From assembly GCF_052030685.1 (NCBI RefSeq), contig NZ_JBQAJM010000006.1, positions 35,437 through 99,436 of the forward strand: a stretch of 64,000 nucleotides of DNA. The letters run 5' to 3'. A program made the translations under genes and the position numbers. How positions within the stretch are numbered: position 1 is the first letter of the stretch; the number at the start of each line of letters is the position of its first letter. The notes under the pieces are model-generated. The model was not told where the DNA came from. It did no database searches and saw only the letters and a list, made by a program, of their open reading frames with translations. Positions 26,813 through 35,322 of this stretch are shown piece after piece. This stretch comes from Caedibacter sp052030685 (GTDB taxonomy: Bacteria > Pseudomonadota > Gammaproteobacteria > Francisellales > Francisellaceae).

Positions 26813-28279
26813 TTAAAACTGATGTAAATAAGGATTGTCTTCACTCTCGCTCACAATCGCCTTATTGCTTTGTTTATTTTGTTTATTTACCACATTTGTT
26901 TTATCAGTATTGTGTTTTTGCTGTGCTTGATTATATGTGTTGGCATTAAAATCTTTAACCTTCTGCGCCAAGCGCATACTCGTTGGCGACCACGCAAGCA
27001 CTACACCATAGATAGCATCATTGTTGCCTTTTTGTATATAGCGCCATGTTTTTGCCACTTGAACACCGGATAATGACGTGCTTGCCGTGTTTTTAATTTC
27101 ATTATCAAGCATATTAATTAGGTTATTTGTTGACTTAATGTTTTCTTTGTCGGTAGTGAGATTTCTAAACACATACTCAGCACTTTCTCTACCTAATTTT
27201 GTTAGCTGACTGGTCGTCATTGAGGAGTTTAAGAAGTTAGCATAATTTGCTTCAGCAACTGCACGTGCTTGCGCCACTGCGATATCCAAAGAGTTAGCTG
27301 AACCACGACGTTGATAAGCAAATTGCGCATACGATAAAATAACTGGCTCACCACGCTCATCAAATACAATACGAATACCAAAATCATTTTTCAACACATT
27401 GGCTGATTTATTGACAACCTCATTGATACTCAGACCTTTTTGATAATGTATTGATGATGCTTTACCTGATTTAACATCCGTCACCAAAGTCCTTATTTTC
27501 TCAGAATATAACGCAATAACTGCAACATATTGCTGATTATCTTTAGTCACGACAAATGTCTTTAACGGCAACAAACCTGCAACCTCTAGATAAGCGTTTT
27601 TATACGCTTCAATCAACATCTTTTGAAATGCTACTTGTTTTTTAAGCATCGGATCTTGAGCAATTTTCTCAGCGTCAACACCTTGTTTTGCTAACTGTTT
27701 GTCTAAATCATTACTCTTTATCGCAATATACTTATGATACAAGGAGCTCATCGTACTCCAAAAACCATCACCACCTCCGGGCAATTGATCATTGTCAATG
27801 TCATATTTATTTGAGCTGTCATCTTGATGGTTCTCAAATACTATTTTGGTTAAGTTCTTACTAACCACACTGTTTACCAGTTCAGCTTGCGCTTTTAACA
27901 TCGCCTCTTGAAATGCAAGCTGCAAAGTCGTTGCATTCATCACGTTATTATCATTATCACTTTTAGCCACTTTAGCGTAGGCAGAATACACTCGCGTATC
28001 TTCGTTATTAAAATTCAAGCCATTACTAGCAATATAGGCGCCCACCTTATCCATAATGACTTCTTGAGCAGTACGATCATCTTGTCCTACTTTCTCTGAA
28101 ATAGCTGTATCTTTAGCAGCCGCTTGATTTATTGTACCTTCAACAGACGTCTTTTCGACTTTTGCCGGTGTTTTTGCACCACTTGCACCTACGTCTGTAG
28201 TTACTTGATTTTGCTGTGCAGCATATACATTAATACCTGCCACCATAAATAAAGTGGCAGCAATTGCTTTTAGTTTCAT
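26813..28279 (-). CDS. Exported protein of unknown function (488 residues)
   Basis: A signal peptide (MKLKAIAATLFMVAGINVYA) leads a 468-residue mature protein. The N-terminal part is low-complexity Thr/Ala/Lys-rich (to about 75), the middle is helical, the segment FVVTKDNQQYVAVIALYSEKI is a likely beta hairpin, followed by SINEVVNKSANVLKNDFGIRIVFDERGEPVILSYAQ, and the C-terminus is Asn/Gln/Lys-rich. I do not recognise a named domain. It is the first of three tightly spaced envelope genes (next gap 13 bases) and lies downstream of lpoB, from which a MITE-like element separates it. An AAGGAC Shine-Dalgarno precedes the ATG. Confidence 0.65.
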   Translation of the reverse strand: MKLKAIAATLFMVAGINVYAAQQNQVTTDVGASGAKTPAKVEKTSVEGTINQAAAKDTAISEKVGQDDRTAQEVIMDKVGAYIASNGLNFNNEDTRVYSAYAKVAKSDNDNNVMNATTLQLAFQEAMLKAQAELVNSVVSKNLTKIVFENHQDDSSNKYDIDNDQLPGGGDGFWSTMSSLYHKYIAIKSNDLDKQLAKQGVDAEKIAQDPMLKKQVAFQKMLIEAYKNAYLEVAGLLPLKTFVVTKDNQQYVAVIALYSEKIRTLVTDVKSGKASSIHYQKGLSINEVVNKSANVLKNDFGIRIVFDERGEPVILSYAQFAYQRRGSANSLDIAVAQARAVAEANYANFLNSSMTTSQLTKLGRESAEYVFRNLTTDKENIKSTNNLINMLDNEIKNTASTSLSGVQVAKTWRYIQKGNNDAIYGVVLAWSPTSMRLAQKVKDFNANTYNQAQQKHNTDKTNVVNKQNKQSNKAIVSESEDNPYLHQF

Positions 28280-28293
28280 AAAAGTCCTTATTT

Positions 28294-28471
28294 ACTGGAG
28301 TTACGCACTTTTTCTATTACAACACCCCGACTCACAAGCTCGGCACCCCTCTTGTAAAGAGGGGAATAAAATCACCTTTGCCTAATTCCCCTCTTTGCAA
28401 GAGGGGTGGCAGCCCTAGGCTGACAGGGTGTTTATAAAATCATAGTTTTTCCCAAAGTGCGTAACTCCAGT
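28294..28471. mobile_element. 178-bp MITE-like element, 18-bp TIRs, 5-bp target duplication
   Basis: The ends ACTGGAGTTACGCACTTT (28294-28311) and AAAGTGCGTAACTCCAGT (28454-28471) are perfect inverted repeats of 18 bases. TATTT flanks both sides (28289-28293 and 28472-28476), as expected for a 5-base target duplication. Inside are two nested inverted pairs: AACACCC against GGGTGTT, and CCCCTCTTGTAAAGAGGGG followed by an inverted partner CCCCTCTTTGCAAGAGGGG. No reading frame is present. It sits between lpoB and the 488-residue protein gene, whose Shine-Dalgarno begins right beside it. Confidence 0.8.
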
Positions 28472-28615
28472 TATTTATTTTAGAAAATGCAGCACCTAAA
28501 CAATAGTTATTGGCAATACTAGATATTTAGATCACATCCAAATATGACAACTCATGATCACTCCCTAGCTTGATCCGAGAGCCCAAAAAACATCTAATCA
28601 ATATTTATTAATAGA

Positions 28616-29245
28616 CTACCACCCAAAAGAGCTACGCTTTTGTACTTTGCGGATTTGTTTTTGATCTTGCCATGTAATAATGCCGGTTTTAAGATCAATC
28701 ATTTTTAAGGTAATTAAATAGAATAAAGATTGCTGATCACTATTCATCGACTGCATATCGGCAATGCTGCCGTAAATCATATATTGTGCACCAATTTGCT
28801 GTCCCATCTTTGTTGCTGTTGCTTGATCAACCATGCCAGATTGTGATTGATAATCCATCTGCTCTTTCATGTGTTTGACTTGCGACATATCGGTGAATTG
28901 AAACTTACCACTATTGATAATCTCAGTCGAAACCGTATTCGCTAGCATACCTGTATTAATATGCTCAGCTGTTTCGTTTTTAATCGTACTAAAGAATACA
29001 ACCGGTTGCTTACCACCTGCAGTAATGCGCGCAATGGCAGGAGAGGCTAACATACCCCCAACCATTTTTTGCGTTGTCGTTTGCAAGTCTGTTGAGTTGA
29101 AATTAATCGATGTCGTATCGACACCTTGCGGATCTACATAGCTAACATTATTGCCAGAGCTTGCACAGCCGGCTAATAAGCCAACAGATAGCAATGCCGG
29201 TAGCATATAAATTGATTTGGTTTTTAACTTTTGTTTCATATTCAT
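28616..29245 (-). CDS. lpoB: LpoB-like penicillin-binding-protein activator lipoprotein
   Basis: LpoB is an outer-membrane lipoprotein that reaches through the periplasm to activate the peptidoglycan synthase PBP1b in E. coli. I choose the ATG at 29245, which has GGAG 8 bases upstream, over a TTG further up. The protein (209 residues) has the lipobox LLAGC, a variable linker and the LpoB fold: PVVFFSTIKNETAEHINTGM, GKFQFTDMSQ, GAQYMIYGSI and the conserved tail KQIRKVQKRSSFGW. It is followed by the MITE-like element and three envelope genes; a DUF2147 gene lies 126 bases upstream. Confidence 0.85.
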   Translation of the reverse strand: MNMKQKLKTKSIYMLPALLSVGLLAGCASSGNNVSYVDPQGVDTTSINFNSTDLQTTTQKMVGGMLASPAIARITAGGKQPVVFFSTIKNETAEHINTGMLANTVSTEIINSGKFQFTDMSQVKHMKEQMDYQSQSGMVDQATATKMGQQIGAQYMIYGSIADMQSMNSDQQSLFYLITLKMIDLKTGIITWQDQKQIRKVQKRSSFGW

Positions 29246-29371
29246 TGTATTCACTCCATAATCCTTAGAATCCAAAATTCAAACGAGATTCTATTGAAAA
29301 AAAACCTTACTTTCAAATTGTATTTATTGTGCAAACATATATATTTTAGTTTTTGTCTATTAACTTTACAG

Positions 29372-30115
29372 CTAAGCCCCAAAATCACACAGACCATTGC
29401 CCTTTAAATTAATCATTGAACATTGTTGCCACAACTTCTCATTGGTAATTTTTCCTGTTTTATCGGCATAAGCATAATGTCCATCCTTGGTTAAGCCACA
29501 GACCTTAGCACATTGCAATGCATCTTTTTGATCAATACGGTACCAATATTGTGTACGTCCAAATAATGAGAAACCGACATAACCACGCACATAAAGTTTC
29601 TTGCCATTTTCTTGTGTTTGAATCTTGCAACTATAGACTTTGCCACTGGATGGATCCAAGATTGAACCATCTTCATATAACGCGCCATCTGTTCCATCCT
29701 TGTCACCATCCTTGTTAAAACTCCACATCATTTTCAAGCCTTGTACTTGATTGTTTGGATAGCTTGAATAGTCAAACTTATAACCATTTTCGTCACCCTT
29801 ACCACACTTTTTACAGGATACGTCAGGCACTTGTTTTTTATCATCAACAATGTTTACAAAAGGCACAATAATCTTACCCTCAAGTTTGCCATCTTTACCT
29901 TTGTAAACTTGTAAAATTGACTGTGCTTGTTTGCCATCATCGGTATACTGCAACCAATAGCCAATGGGCGAATACAGATTTTGTGCTTTATGCATTGTAG
30001 CAATTGTTTGATCATTATACGACTTCACTGAAGCTTGATCAGTGACTGCTTGTGATAGCCCGATACTGGCAGTTACAGACATTGAAGCTAATAATGCTAT
30101 ATATTTTCCTTTCAT
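29372..30115 (-). CDS. Exported DUF2147-domain protein
   Basis: A 247-residue periplasmic protein with a signal peptide cut near LSQA (about 23). The DUF2147 domain covers about 48-200: PIGYWLQYTDDGKQAQSILQV, VSCKKCGKG, GALYEDGSILDPSSGKVYSC and VRGYVGFSLFGRTQYWYR, in the family order. The function of this family is not known; it has a lipocalin-like small barrel. After the domain there is an extra C-terminal piece of about 45 residues with four Cys (CAKVC, CSM, CDFGA), which could form disulfides. It may belong with the downstream lpoB cluster. Confidence 0.75.
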   Translation of the reverse strand: MKGKYIALLASMSVTASIGLSQAVTDQASVKSYNDQTIATMHKAQNLYSPIGYWLQYTDDGKQAQSILQVYKGKDGKLEGKIIVPFVNIVDDKKQVPDVSCKKCGKGDENGYKFDYSSYPNNQVQGLKMMWSFNKDGDKDGTDGALYEDGSILDPSSGKVYSCKIQTQENGKKLYVRGYVGFSLFGRTQYWYRIDQKDALQCAKVCGLTKDGHYAYADKTGKITNEKLWQQCSMINLKGNGLCDFGA

Positions 30116-30138
30116 CTTGTTTCCTTAAGTTGTTTATT

Positions 30139-30543
30139 TTAAAAGAGCGTTCTGACGTGCTCATAACTACGTATTGTTTCATCCGCTGTTATTAATGTTG
30201 CGCCATAAATACTTGCAGTTGCAATAATCATACGATCAGCAGGATCCTTATGATAATCAAAATTTGGTAAAGATGTCGAAGTCATTGCTATCTCATTGGT
30301 AACTGGGACAAACTCAACACAATCTATCATCTGCACTGTTTCAAGCCATTTTCTAATATCAATACGTAGACTCAACCTCCCTTTGTTAATTAGCATACAA
30401 ATTTCCCATGCTGTAATCGACGATAATAGAATTCGACTTTTCTCTTGCTGAGCCTTATTAATAACCTTTACTGCTTTAGTGCTTAGCTTATCGTTACCGT
30501 CAACCCACCAAACTAAAATATGCGTATCCAAGACAATATCCAT
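30139..30543 (-). CDS. vapC: PIN-domain toxin, VapC type
   Basis: A 134-residue PIN-domain ribonuclease, the toxin of a type II pair. The acidic metal site is complete: D6 (VLDTHILVWW), E47 (TAWEICML), D103 (DPADRMIIATA) and D121 (ITADETI). The sequence is of the COG3744 branch, whose partners are Phd-type antitoxins. The ATG directly follows the antitoxin's TAA, so the two are translationally coupled. Confidence 0.88.
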   Translation of the reverse strand: MDIVLDTHILVWWVDGNDKLSTKAVKVINKAQQEKSRILLSSITAWEICMLINKGRLSLRIDIRKWLETVQMIDCVEFVPVTNEIAMTSTSLPNFDYHKDPADRMIIATASIYGATLITADETIRSYEHVRTLF

Positions 30544-30768
30544 TTATGCCAGATCCCAATCATTATCTGCCACCGGTTTAGTTGGATCCTCAAATTTCAT
30601 TACTGAGTCTTTCAATACATCCAAAGGCACTTTCTTTTTTATTAATGAGACCATTAATGATGGCTTACCATGATTTGTGATAATAAATGGCTGTCCCGTT
30701 TTTTCTATTGTACGGAAACACTCTAAAGCATGTGTTTTAAAATTTGATTTAGAAATCTGCTTACTCAT
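30544..30768 (-). CDS. Phd/YefM-type antitoxin
   Basis: A 74-residue antitoxin. The N-terminal Phd/YefM DNA-binding fold is seen in NFKTHALECFRTIEKTGQPFIITNHGKPSLMV, and the C-terminal tail (EDPTKPVADNDWDLA) would wrap the toxin. It lies directly before the VapC-type toxin with no gap, the usual antitoxin-first order, and would repress its own operon. An AGGTGG Shine-Dalgarno is upstream. Confidence 0.87.
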   Translation of the reverse strand: MSKQISKSNFKTHALECFRTIEKTGQPFIITNHGKPSLMVSLIKKKVPLDVLKDSVMKFEDPTKPVADNDWDLA

Positions 30769-30782
30769 AAAAAATGACCACC

Positions 30783-30795
30783 TATAATGACTATA
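30783..30795. promoter_or_regulatory. Possible operator of the Phd/VapC-type pair
   Basis: TATAATGACTATA is an imperfect palindrome that lies 15 bases upstream of the antitoxin ATG and overlaps a likely -10 region. Phd-type antitoxins bind such short palindromes. Support is positional only. Confidence 0.35.
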
Positions 30796-30990
30796 TCCAT
30801 ATTTTAGCCTTAAACCTTAGTAATGCAAACATTAATAGTTAGACTCCGCGCCATAAAAGTTAAAGCATTAATAACAGTAACGCAAGATAAACACTATTGA
30901 CACTAGTCGTTTCTTAAAAATTTCGCTAACATACTGGCAATTTAGTAAATACTTTTACCCGCTACTTAGAACATAAAATTGGATAATAGA

Positions 30991-33420
30991 ATGCAACAAA
31001 CTTATGATTTCACCCAATTAGAAAAACACATCCAAGCCTTCTGGCAAAATAATCAATCTTTTAAAGCTGTTAAAGATACCAGCAAAGAAAAGTTTTATAG
31101 CCTGTCAATGCTGCCTTACCCTAGCGGCACATTACATATGGGACACGTTCGTAATTATACCCTTGGTGATGTCGTTAGTCGCTATCAACGTATGCTTGGT
31201 AAAAATGTATTGCAACCAATGGGTTGGGATGCCTTTGGTTTGCCCGCTGAAAATGCGGCGATCAAACATCAAAAAGCACCCGCTGATTGGACATATAGCA
31301 ATATCGCTTATATGAAAAAGCAATTACAATCTTTAGGTTTTGGCTATGACTGGGATCGCGAGCTTGCAACATGTGATGATAGTTATTACAAGTGGGAGCA
31401 ATGGTTTTTTATCGAGCTTTACAACAAAGGCTTAGTCTATCGCAAAAATTCAGTAGTAAACTGGGATCCCGTGGATCAAACCGTTCTTGCCAATGAACAG
31501 GTCGTTGATGGTCGCGGTTGGCGCTCAGGCGCACTTGTTGAGAAAAAAGAGATTCCACAATGGTTTGTTAAAATCACTGACTATGCCGATGAACTTTTGC
31601 AAGATCTAGACAAACTAAAAGGTTGGCCCGATGCCGTTAAAATCATGCAAAACAATTGGATTGGAAAATCTGAAGGTACAACGGTAACCTTTGATGTCAA
31701 TGGCACAAAACTTGATGTTTTTACCACACGTCCTGATACGTTAATGGGTGTTACTTATTTGGCAATTGCTGCAGAGCATCCACTGGCATTACAAGCAGCT
31801 AAAGATAATGCTGAGATTGCTGAGTTTATTAAACAATGTCAACAGACGTCAACCATGGAAGCTGACCTTGCTACCCAAGAAAAGCTTGGCATTAAAACGC
31901 CTTTTTATGCGACACATCCCATTACAGGTGACAAAGTTGAAGTGTGGATTGCTAACTTTGTCTTAATGAGCTATGGCACAGGTGCTGTGATGTCAGTTCC
32001 AGCACATGATGAGCGTGACTGGGAATTTGCCCATAAGTATAACATTCCATTAAAACAAGTCATTGAGACTACTGAGGGTAATACCGATCTTAGTAAAGGC
32101 GCAATTACTGAAAAAGGCACTTTGATTAACTCAGGTCCATTTGATGGTCTTGATTTCAAGATGGCTTTCAACAAAATTGCTGAGCATTTAATTAGCAATA
32201 ACACAGGCGAGATCACCACCAACTTTAGAATTCGCGATTGGGGTGTATCGCGCCAACGTTACTGGGGCTGCCCTATTCCCATGATTCATTGTGATCACTG
32301 CGGCATTGTTCCTGAAAAAGAAGAAAACTTACCTGTCAAATTACCTCAAGATGTCACATTAACCGGTGCCACGTCTCCTCTTAAGATCATGCCTGAGTTC
32401 TACCAAACAACCTGCCCACATTGTGGCAGCAAGGCAACACGCGAGACAGATACCTTTGACACTTTTATGGAATCTTCGTGGTATTACGCACGCTACACTT
32501 GCCCAACTGCTGATAAAATGCTCGATGATGAAGCCAACTACTGGTTGCCAGTAGATCAATACATTGGCGGTATTGAGCATGCGATCATGCACTTATTATA
32601 TGCCCGTTTTTTCCACAAATTGATGCGTGACGCCGGTCTTGTAACAAGCAGCGAGCCATTTACCAACCTATTAACACAAGGCATGGTACTTAAAGACGGT
32701 GCCAAAATGTCCAAGTCAAAAGGCAACACGGTTGACCCACAAACTTTGATTGAGCAATATGGCGCTGACACCGTGCGTTTATTTAGTATGTTTGCCGCTC
32801 CTCCTGAGCAATCACTTGAGTGGTCTGATTCAGGTGTGGAAGGCGCACACAGATTCTTAAAGAAAATATGGAGCTATATTCATAACAACCATGACAAGAT
32901 TAACCCACAAAGCACATTAAGCTTTGATAAATTAAGTAACGATGATACAAAGGCGCGTTTTGAAATCTATAGCGTATTAAAACAGGCGCTTTTCGACTTT
33001 GATAAGATGCAGTTTAATACGGTTGTTTCAGCGTGCATGAAGATCTTTAATAGCTTGCAAAACGCCTCAGATAGTACCGTTATTACTGAAAGTGTAAGCA
33101 TTTTGCTGCGTTTATTAGCGCCATTTACTCCACACATTGCACAAGCTTTGTGGTCAGAGCTTCACTTTGGCGATGATATTTTAAATGCCGGATTCCCACA
33201 AATCGATAATCAGGCACTTATCAGTGACAACTTCACCTTAGTCGTACAAGTCAATGGTAAACTGCGTGCCAAGATGGATGTCTCAAGCACACTTACTGCC
33301 AAGGAGATTGAAGCTATGGTTGTTGCCGATGACGTCGTGAGTAAATTCCTTGAAGGTAAAACCATTAAAAAGGCAATTTACGTGCCGAAAAAATTAATGA
33401 ATCTAGTGATTGGAGCCTAA
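30991..33420 (+). CDS. leuS: Leucyl-tRNA synthetase
   Basis: Charges tRNA-Leu. I choose the ATG at 30991 (MQQTYDFTQLEKH) with GGAT upstream, giving 809 residues; an in-frame TTG 4 codons earlier is less likely. Class I motifs are PYPSGTLHMGH (42-52) and KMSKSKGNTVDP. A zinc-ribbon-like part is seen in CDHCGIVPEKEENLP and CPHCGSKATRETDTFDT, and the editing domain holds TTRPDTLMGVTYLAIA. The length is about 50 shorter than E. coli LeuS. It is followed by lptE, as in many gammaproteobacteria. Confidence 0.97.
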   Translation: MQQTYDFTQLEKHIQAFWQNNQSFKAVKDTSKEKFYSLSMLPYPSGTLHMGHVRNYTLGDVVSRYQRMLGKNVLQPMGWDAFGLPAENAAIKHQKAPADWTYSNIAYMKKQLQSLGFGYDWDRELATCDDSYYKWEQWFFIELYNKGLVYRKNSVVNWDPVDQTVLANEQVVDGRGWRSGALVEKKEIPQWFVKITDYADELLQDLDKLKGWPDAVKIMQNNWIGKSEGTTVTFDVNGTKLDVFTTRPDTLMGVTYLAIAAEHPLALQAAKDNAEIAEFIKQCQQTSTMEADLATQEKLGIKTPFYATHPITGDKVEVWIANFVLMSYGTGAVMSVPAHDERDWEFAHKYNIPLKQVIETTEGNTDLSKGAITEKGTLINSGPFDGLDFKMAFNKIAEHLISNNTGEITTNFRIRDWGVSRQRYWGCPIPMIHCDHCGIVPEKEENLPVKLPQDVTLTGATSPLKIMPEFYQTTCPHCGSKATRETDTFDTFMESSWYYARYTCPTADKMLDDEANYWLPVDQYIGGIEHAIMHLLYARFFHKLMRDAGLVTSSEPFTNLLTQGMVLKDGAKMSKSKGNTVDPQTLIEQYGADTVRLFSMFAAPPEQSLEWSDSGVEGAHRFLKKIWSYIHNNHDKINPQSTLSFDKLSNDDTKARFEIYSVLKQALFDFDKMQFNTVVSACMKIFNSLQNASDSTVITESVSILLRLLAPFTPHIAQALWSELHFGDDILNAGFPQIDNQALISDNFTLVVQVNGKLRAKMDVSSTLTAKEIEAMVVADDVVSKFLEGKTIKKAIYVPKKLMNLVIGA

Positions 33421-33423
33421 TGA

Positions 33424-34041
33424 ATGATGCAGTATTTACGCTTTAAAACCTTTAATCTAAAGTTACTGCTTATCGCACTGTTTATTACTTTGCTTTACGG
33501 CTGCGGCTTTCACTTACGCGGCTGGAATGAAGGCATGCCTAAGTTTATGCAAAAAGTATATATCAGCTATAACGGCAGTGAATTTGGCTTTATTAACGCA
33601 TTAAGCTCCATTGTCACCTCAACCGGTGCTGATATTGTTACTTCCGCCAAAGAAGCCAATATTATTATTCACATTAAATCTGCTGCACAAAGTAGTCGCT
33701 TAGTGGGTATCACCGGTGGCGCATCTTCTAATGACTACATCATGAGTTATACCGTGAGTTATGATATTTTAAATAACAAAAACCAAGTTATCCTCAAAAA
33801 TCAAAGTAACTCAGCACAACAAACTTATACAACGAATGCAACACAACAGCTGAGTAACAATAGCCAACAGCAGCAAATATACAACACCCTACAATCACAA
33901 GTAGCGAGTAGTATTATCGTGCAAATGCAAAGTATTACACTTGATAAATATAATGAGCCATCTAGTGATGCATCTGAAGCACAATCATCATCTTCCTCAA
34001 CTAATAACAATGCACAAATTAATAATGCAAAGATAAGTTGA
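33424..34041 (+). CDS. lptE: LPS-assembly lipoprotein LptE
   Basis: LptE plugs the LptD barrel and helps place lipopolysaccharide in the outer membrane. The 205-residue protein has a signal anchor and lipobox LYGC, then GFHLRGW, the usual start of mature LptE. YILSY/IMSYTVSYDIL and the QQxxxxL helix (LSNNSQQQQIYNTLQSQVASSIIVQM) fit the family. The C-terminal 35 residues are Ser/Asn-rich and look like an added tail. It starts 3 bases after the leuS stop, a conserved gene order that supports the call; holA, which usually follows, is absent. Confidence 0.9.
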   Translation: MMQYLRFKTFNLKLLLIALFITLLYGCGFHLRGWNEGMPKFMQKVYISYNGSEFGFINALSSIVTSTGADIVTSAKEANIIIHIKSAAQSSRLVGITGGASSNDYIMSYTVSYDILNNKNQVILKNQSNSAQQTYTTNATQQLSNNSQQQQIYNTLQSQVASSIIVQMQSITLDKYNEPSSDASEAQSSSSSTNNNAQINNAKIS

Positions 34042-34054
34042 GCTTCAATAAAGG

Positions 34055-34092
34055 CTTCGACTTACGCTCAGCCAGCGCTCACACAGTCGAAG
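34055..34092. repeat. Palindrome CTTCGACT...AGTCGAAG
   Basis: Eight-base inverted arms (34055-34062 and 34085-34092) around TACGCTCAGCCAGCGCTCACAC-type sequence. Same motif as 5401-5446. It lies between the convergent lptE and DUF481 genes and could act as a weak two-way stop, though no U-tract follows. Confidence 0.55.
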
Positions 34093-34138
34093 TGGGCAAG
34101 AACATGGTCATAACCAATGGTTTGCAATGTGAATACAA

Positions 34139-35278
34139 TTAAAAAGAATATGCAATCGTTGTTGATGTTGTCGTATTAACGCGTTTTTTATTAGCACTTG
34201 CCCAGCTACTACCATTGACCTTAAAGCCTAATTGTAAAATCAAATTTTTGTATATTTCTGTAGATAATGTGCTATTACTTTCATAGGTTGTTGCATCATC
34301 AGCTGTCCAGTTTACTAAGAAGCTTTGTTTGAAGCTCGAGCTATCGGTAAAGTTCCAGACATAATCAAGTCCACCCTGCGCACCAAGTGCGTTGGAAAAC
34401 TCACCAGTATCTTTGACTTTTTGCTGCGTTAAACTTGGACCAACCGTCGCAATTAAGCTCATGGTATTATTACTATATAATTGACGCTGATAACCTACTG
34501 ACTCTGATAAAATATAAGTATACGTATCAAGTTGGTCATTCAAGTAATTGACCCGTGCATAAACACCATTATTCTTATCAAAATTCCATGAAGTTTTACC
34601 TGTTGCTTGAAACTTATTGGTTTTAACTCCTTTACCATCGGGCATATCATCACGATTATATAAGTAACTCATCACCAATGTATTTTGCCATGGAATAATT
34701 GGGCTATAGCTAATATTGGCATTGGCATTATAATTCGTTGCCGCAGAGTTACCTGTGACAATGCTTCCACCTAAACCAAAGCTCGTTCCCTTCCAAGGAT
34801 CTGCTACCGCTATGTTTGGTTTCTTCTGCGACAGGGCATCATCATTGGCAATACCTTCTGGCAGATTTAGACTATTAAGTGACGACGTAGATTTTGCCTG
34901 TGATGTTGCCGTAGTATCGGCACTTGATTTCGATGCCTGCTTTGACTGAACTGCTGATTTTTTCTGCTTTTGCAATGCGTCACCCCACGGACTAAGTACT
35001 GCGTCACTGGCGACTGGGACTTTGGCATCCGCAACGGAGCTATCCATTTTTTGTGTAACTGCACTTGTTTTTGCGCTTTGTGCTTTATCACTTGGATTAG
35101 CTTTAGGACTACCCGCATCAGCAATTGCCTGATAATGTTTGGCTAAATCTTCATAGCTTTGTGCTAATGCTCGATATTTTTGCGCCATGGTCTGTGCATC
35201 ATCAGAGTTCATTGCATAAACTGCTGTTACGTTAAGCGCCCCTATCAATACAGCTAAAGAAGTTAGCTTTTTTGTCAT
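34139..35278 (-). CDS. DUF481-type outer-membrane beta-barrel protein
   Basis: A 379-residue exported protein (signal cut after VYA, about residue 22). Residues 25-60 form a short coiled coil (MAQKYRALAQSYEDLAKHYQAIAD), followed by a Ser/Ala/Lys-rich linker to about 150. The rest is a beta barrel of the DUF481 kind: GLGGSIVTGNSAATNYNANA, WQNTLVMSYLYNRDD, GYQRQLYSNNTMSLIATVGP, with the terminal Phe (TTIAYSF). The role of DUF481 proteins is not known. It has a GGAG Shine-Dalgarno. A coiled-coil stalk ahead of the barrel suggests contact with peptidoglycan or a partner (inference). Confidence 0.75.
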   Translation of the reverse strand: MTKKLTSLAVLIGALNVTAVYAMNSDDAQTMAQKYRALAQSYEDLAKHYQAIADAGSPKANPSDKAQSAKTSAVTQKMDSSVADAKVPVASDAVLSPWGDALQKQKKSAVQSKQASKSSADTTATSQAKSTSSLNSLNLPEGIANDDALSQKKPNIAVADPWKGTSFGLGGSIVTGNSAATNYNANANISYSPIIPWQNTLVMSYLYNRDDMPDGKGVKTNKFQATGKTSWNFDKNNGVYARVNYLNDQLDTYTYILSESVGYQRQLYSNNTMSLIATVGPSLTQQKVKDTGEFSNALGAQGGLDYVWNFTDSSSFKQSFLVNWTADDATTYESNSTLSTEIYKNLILQLGFKVNGSSWASANKKRVNTTTSTTIAYSF

Positions 35279-35322
35279 TGTTCACTCCAGTTATTTTTTA
35301 TTTTCTTTACCTTTTATTCGCT

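Noticed and set aside
30897..30935. TTGACA upstream of leuS as a promoter
   Set aside because: No acceptable -10 at the right distance, so it was not listed.
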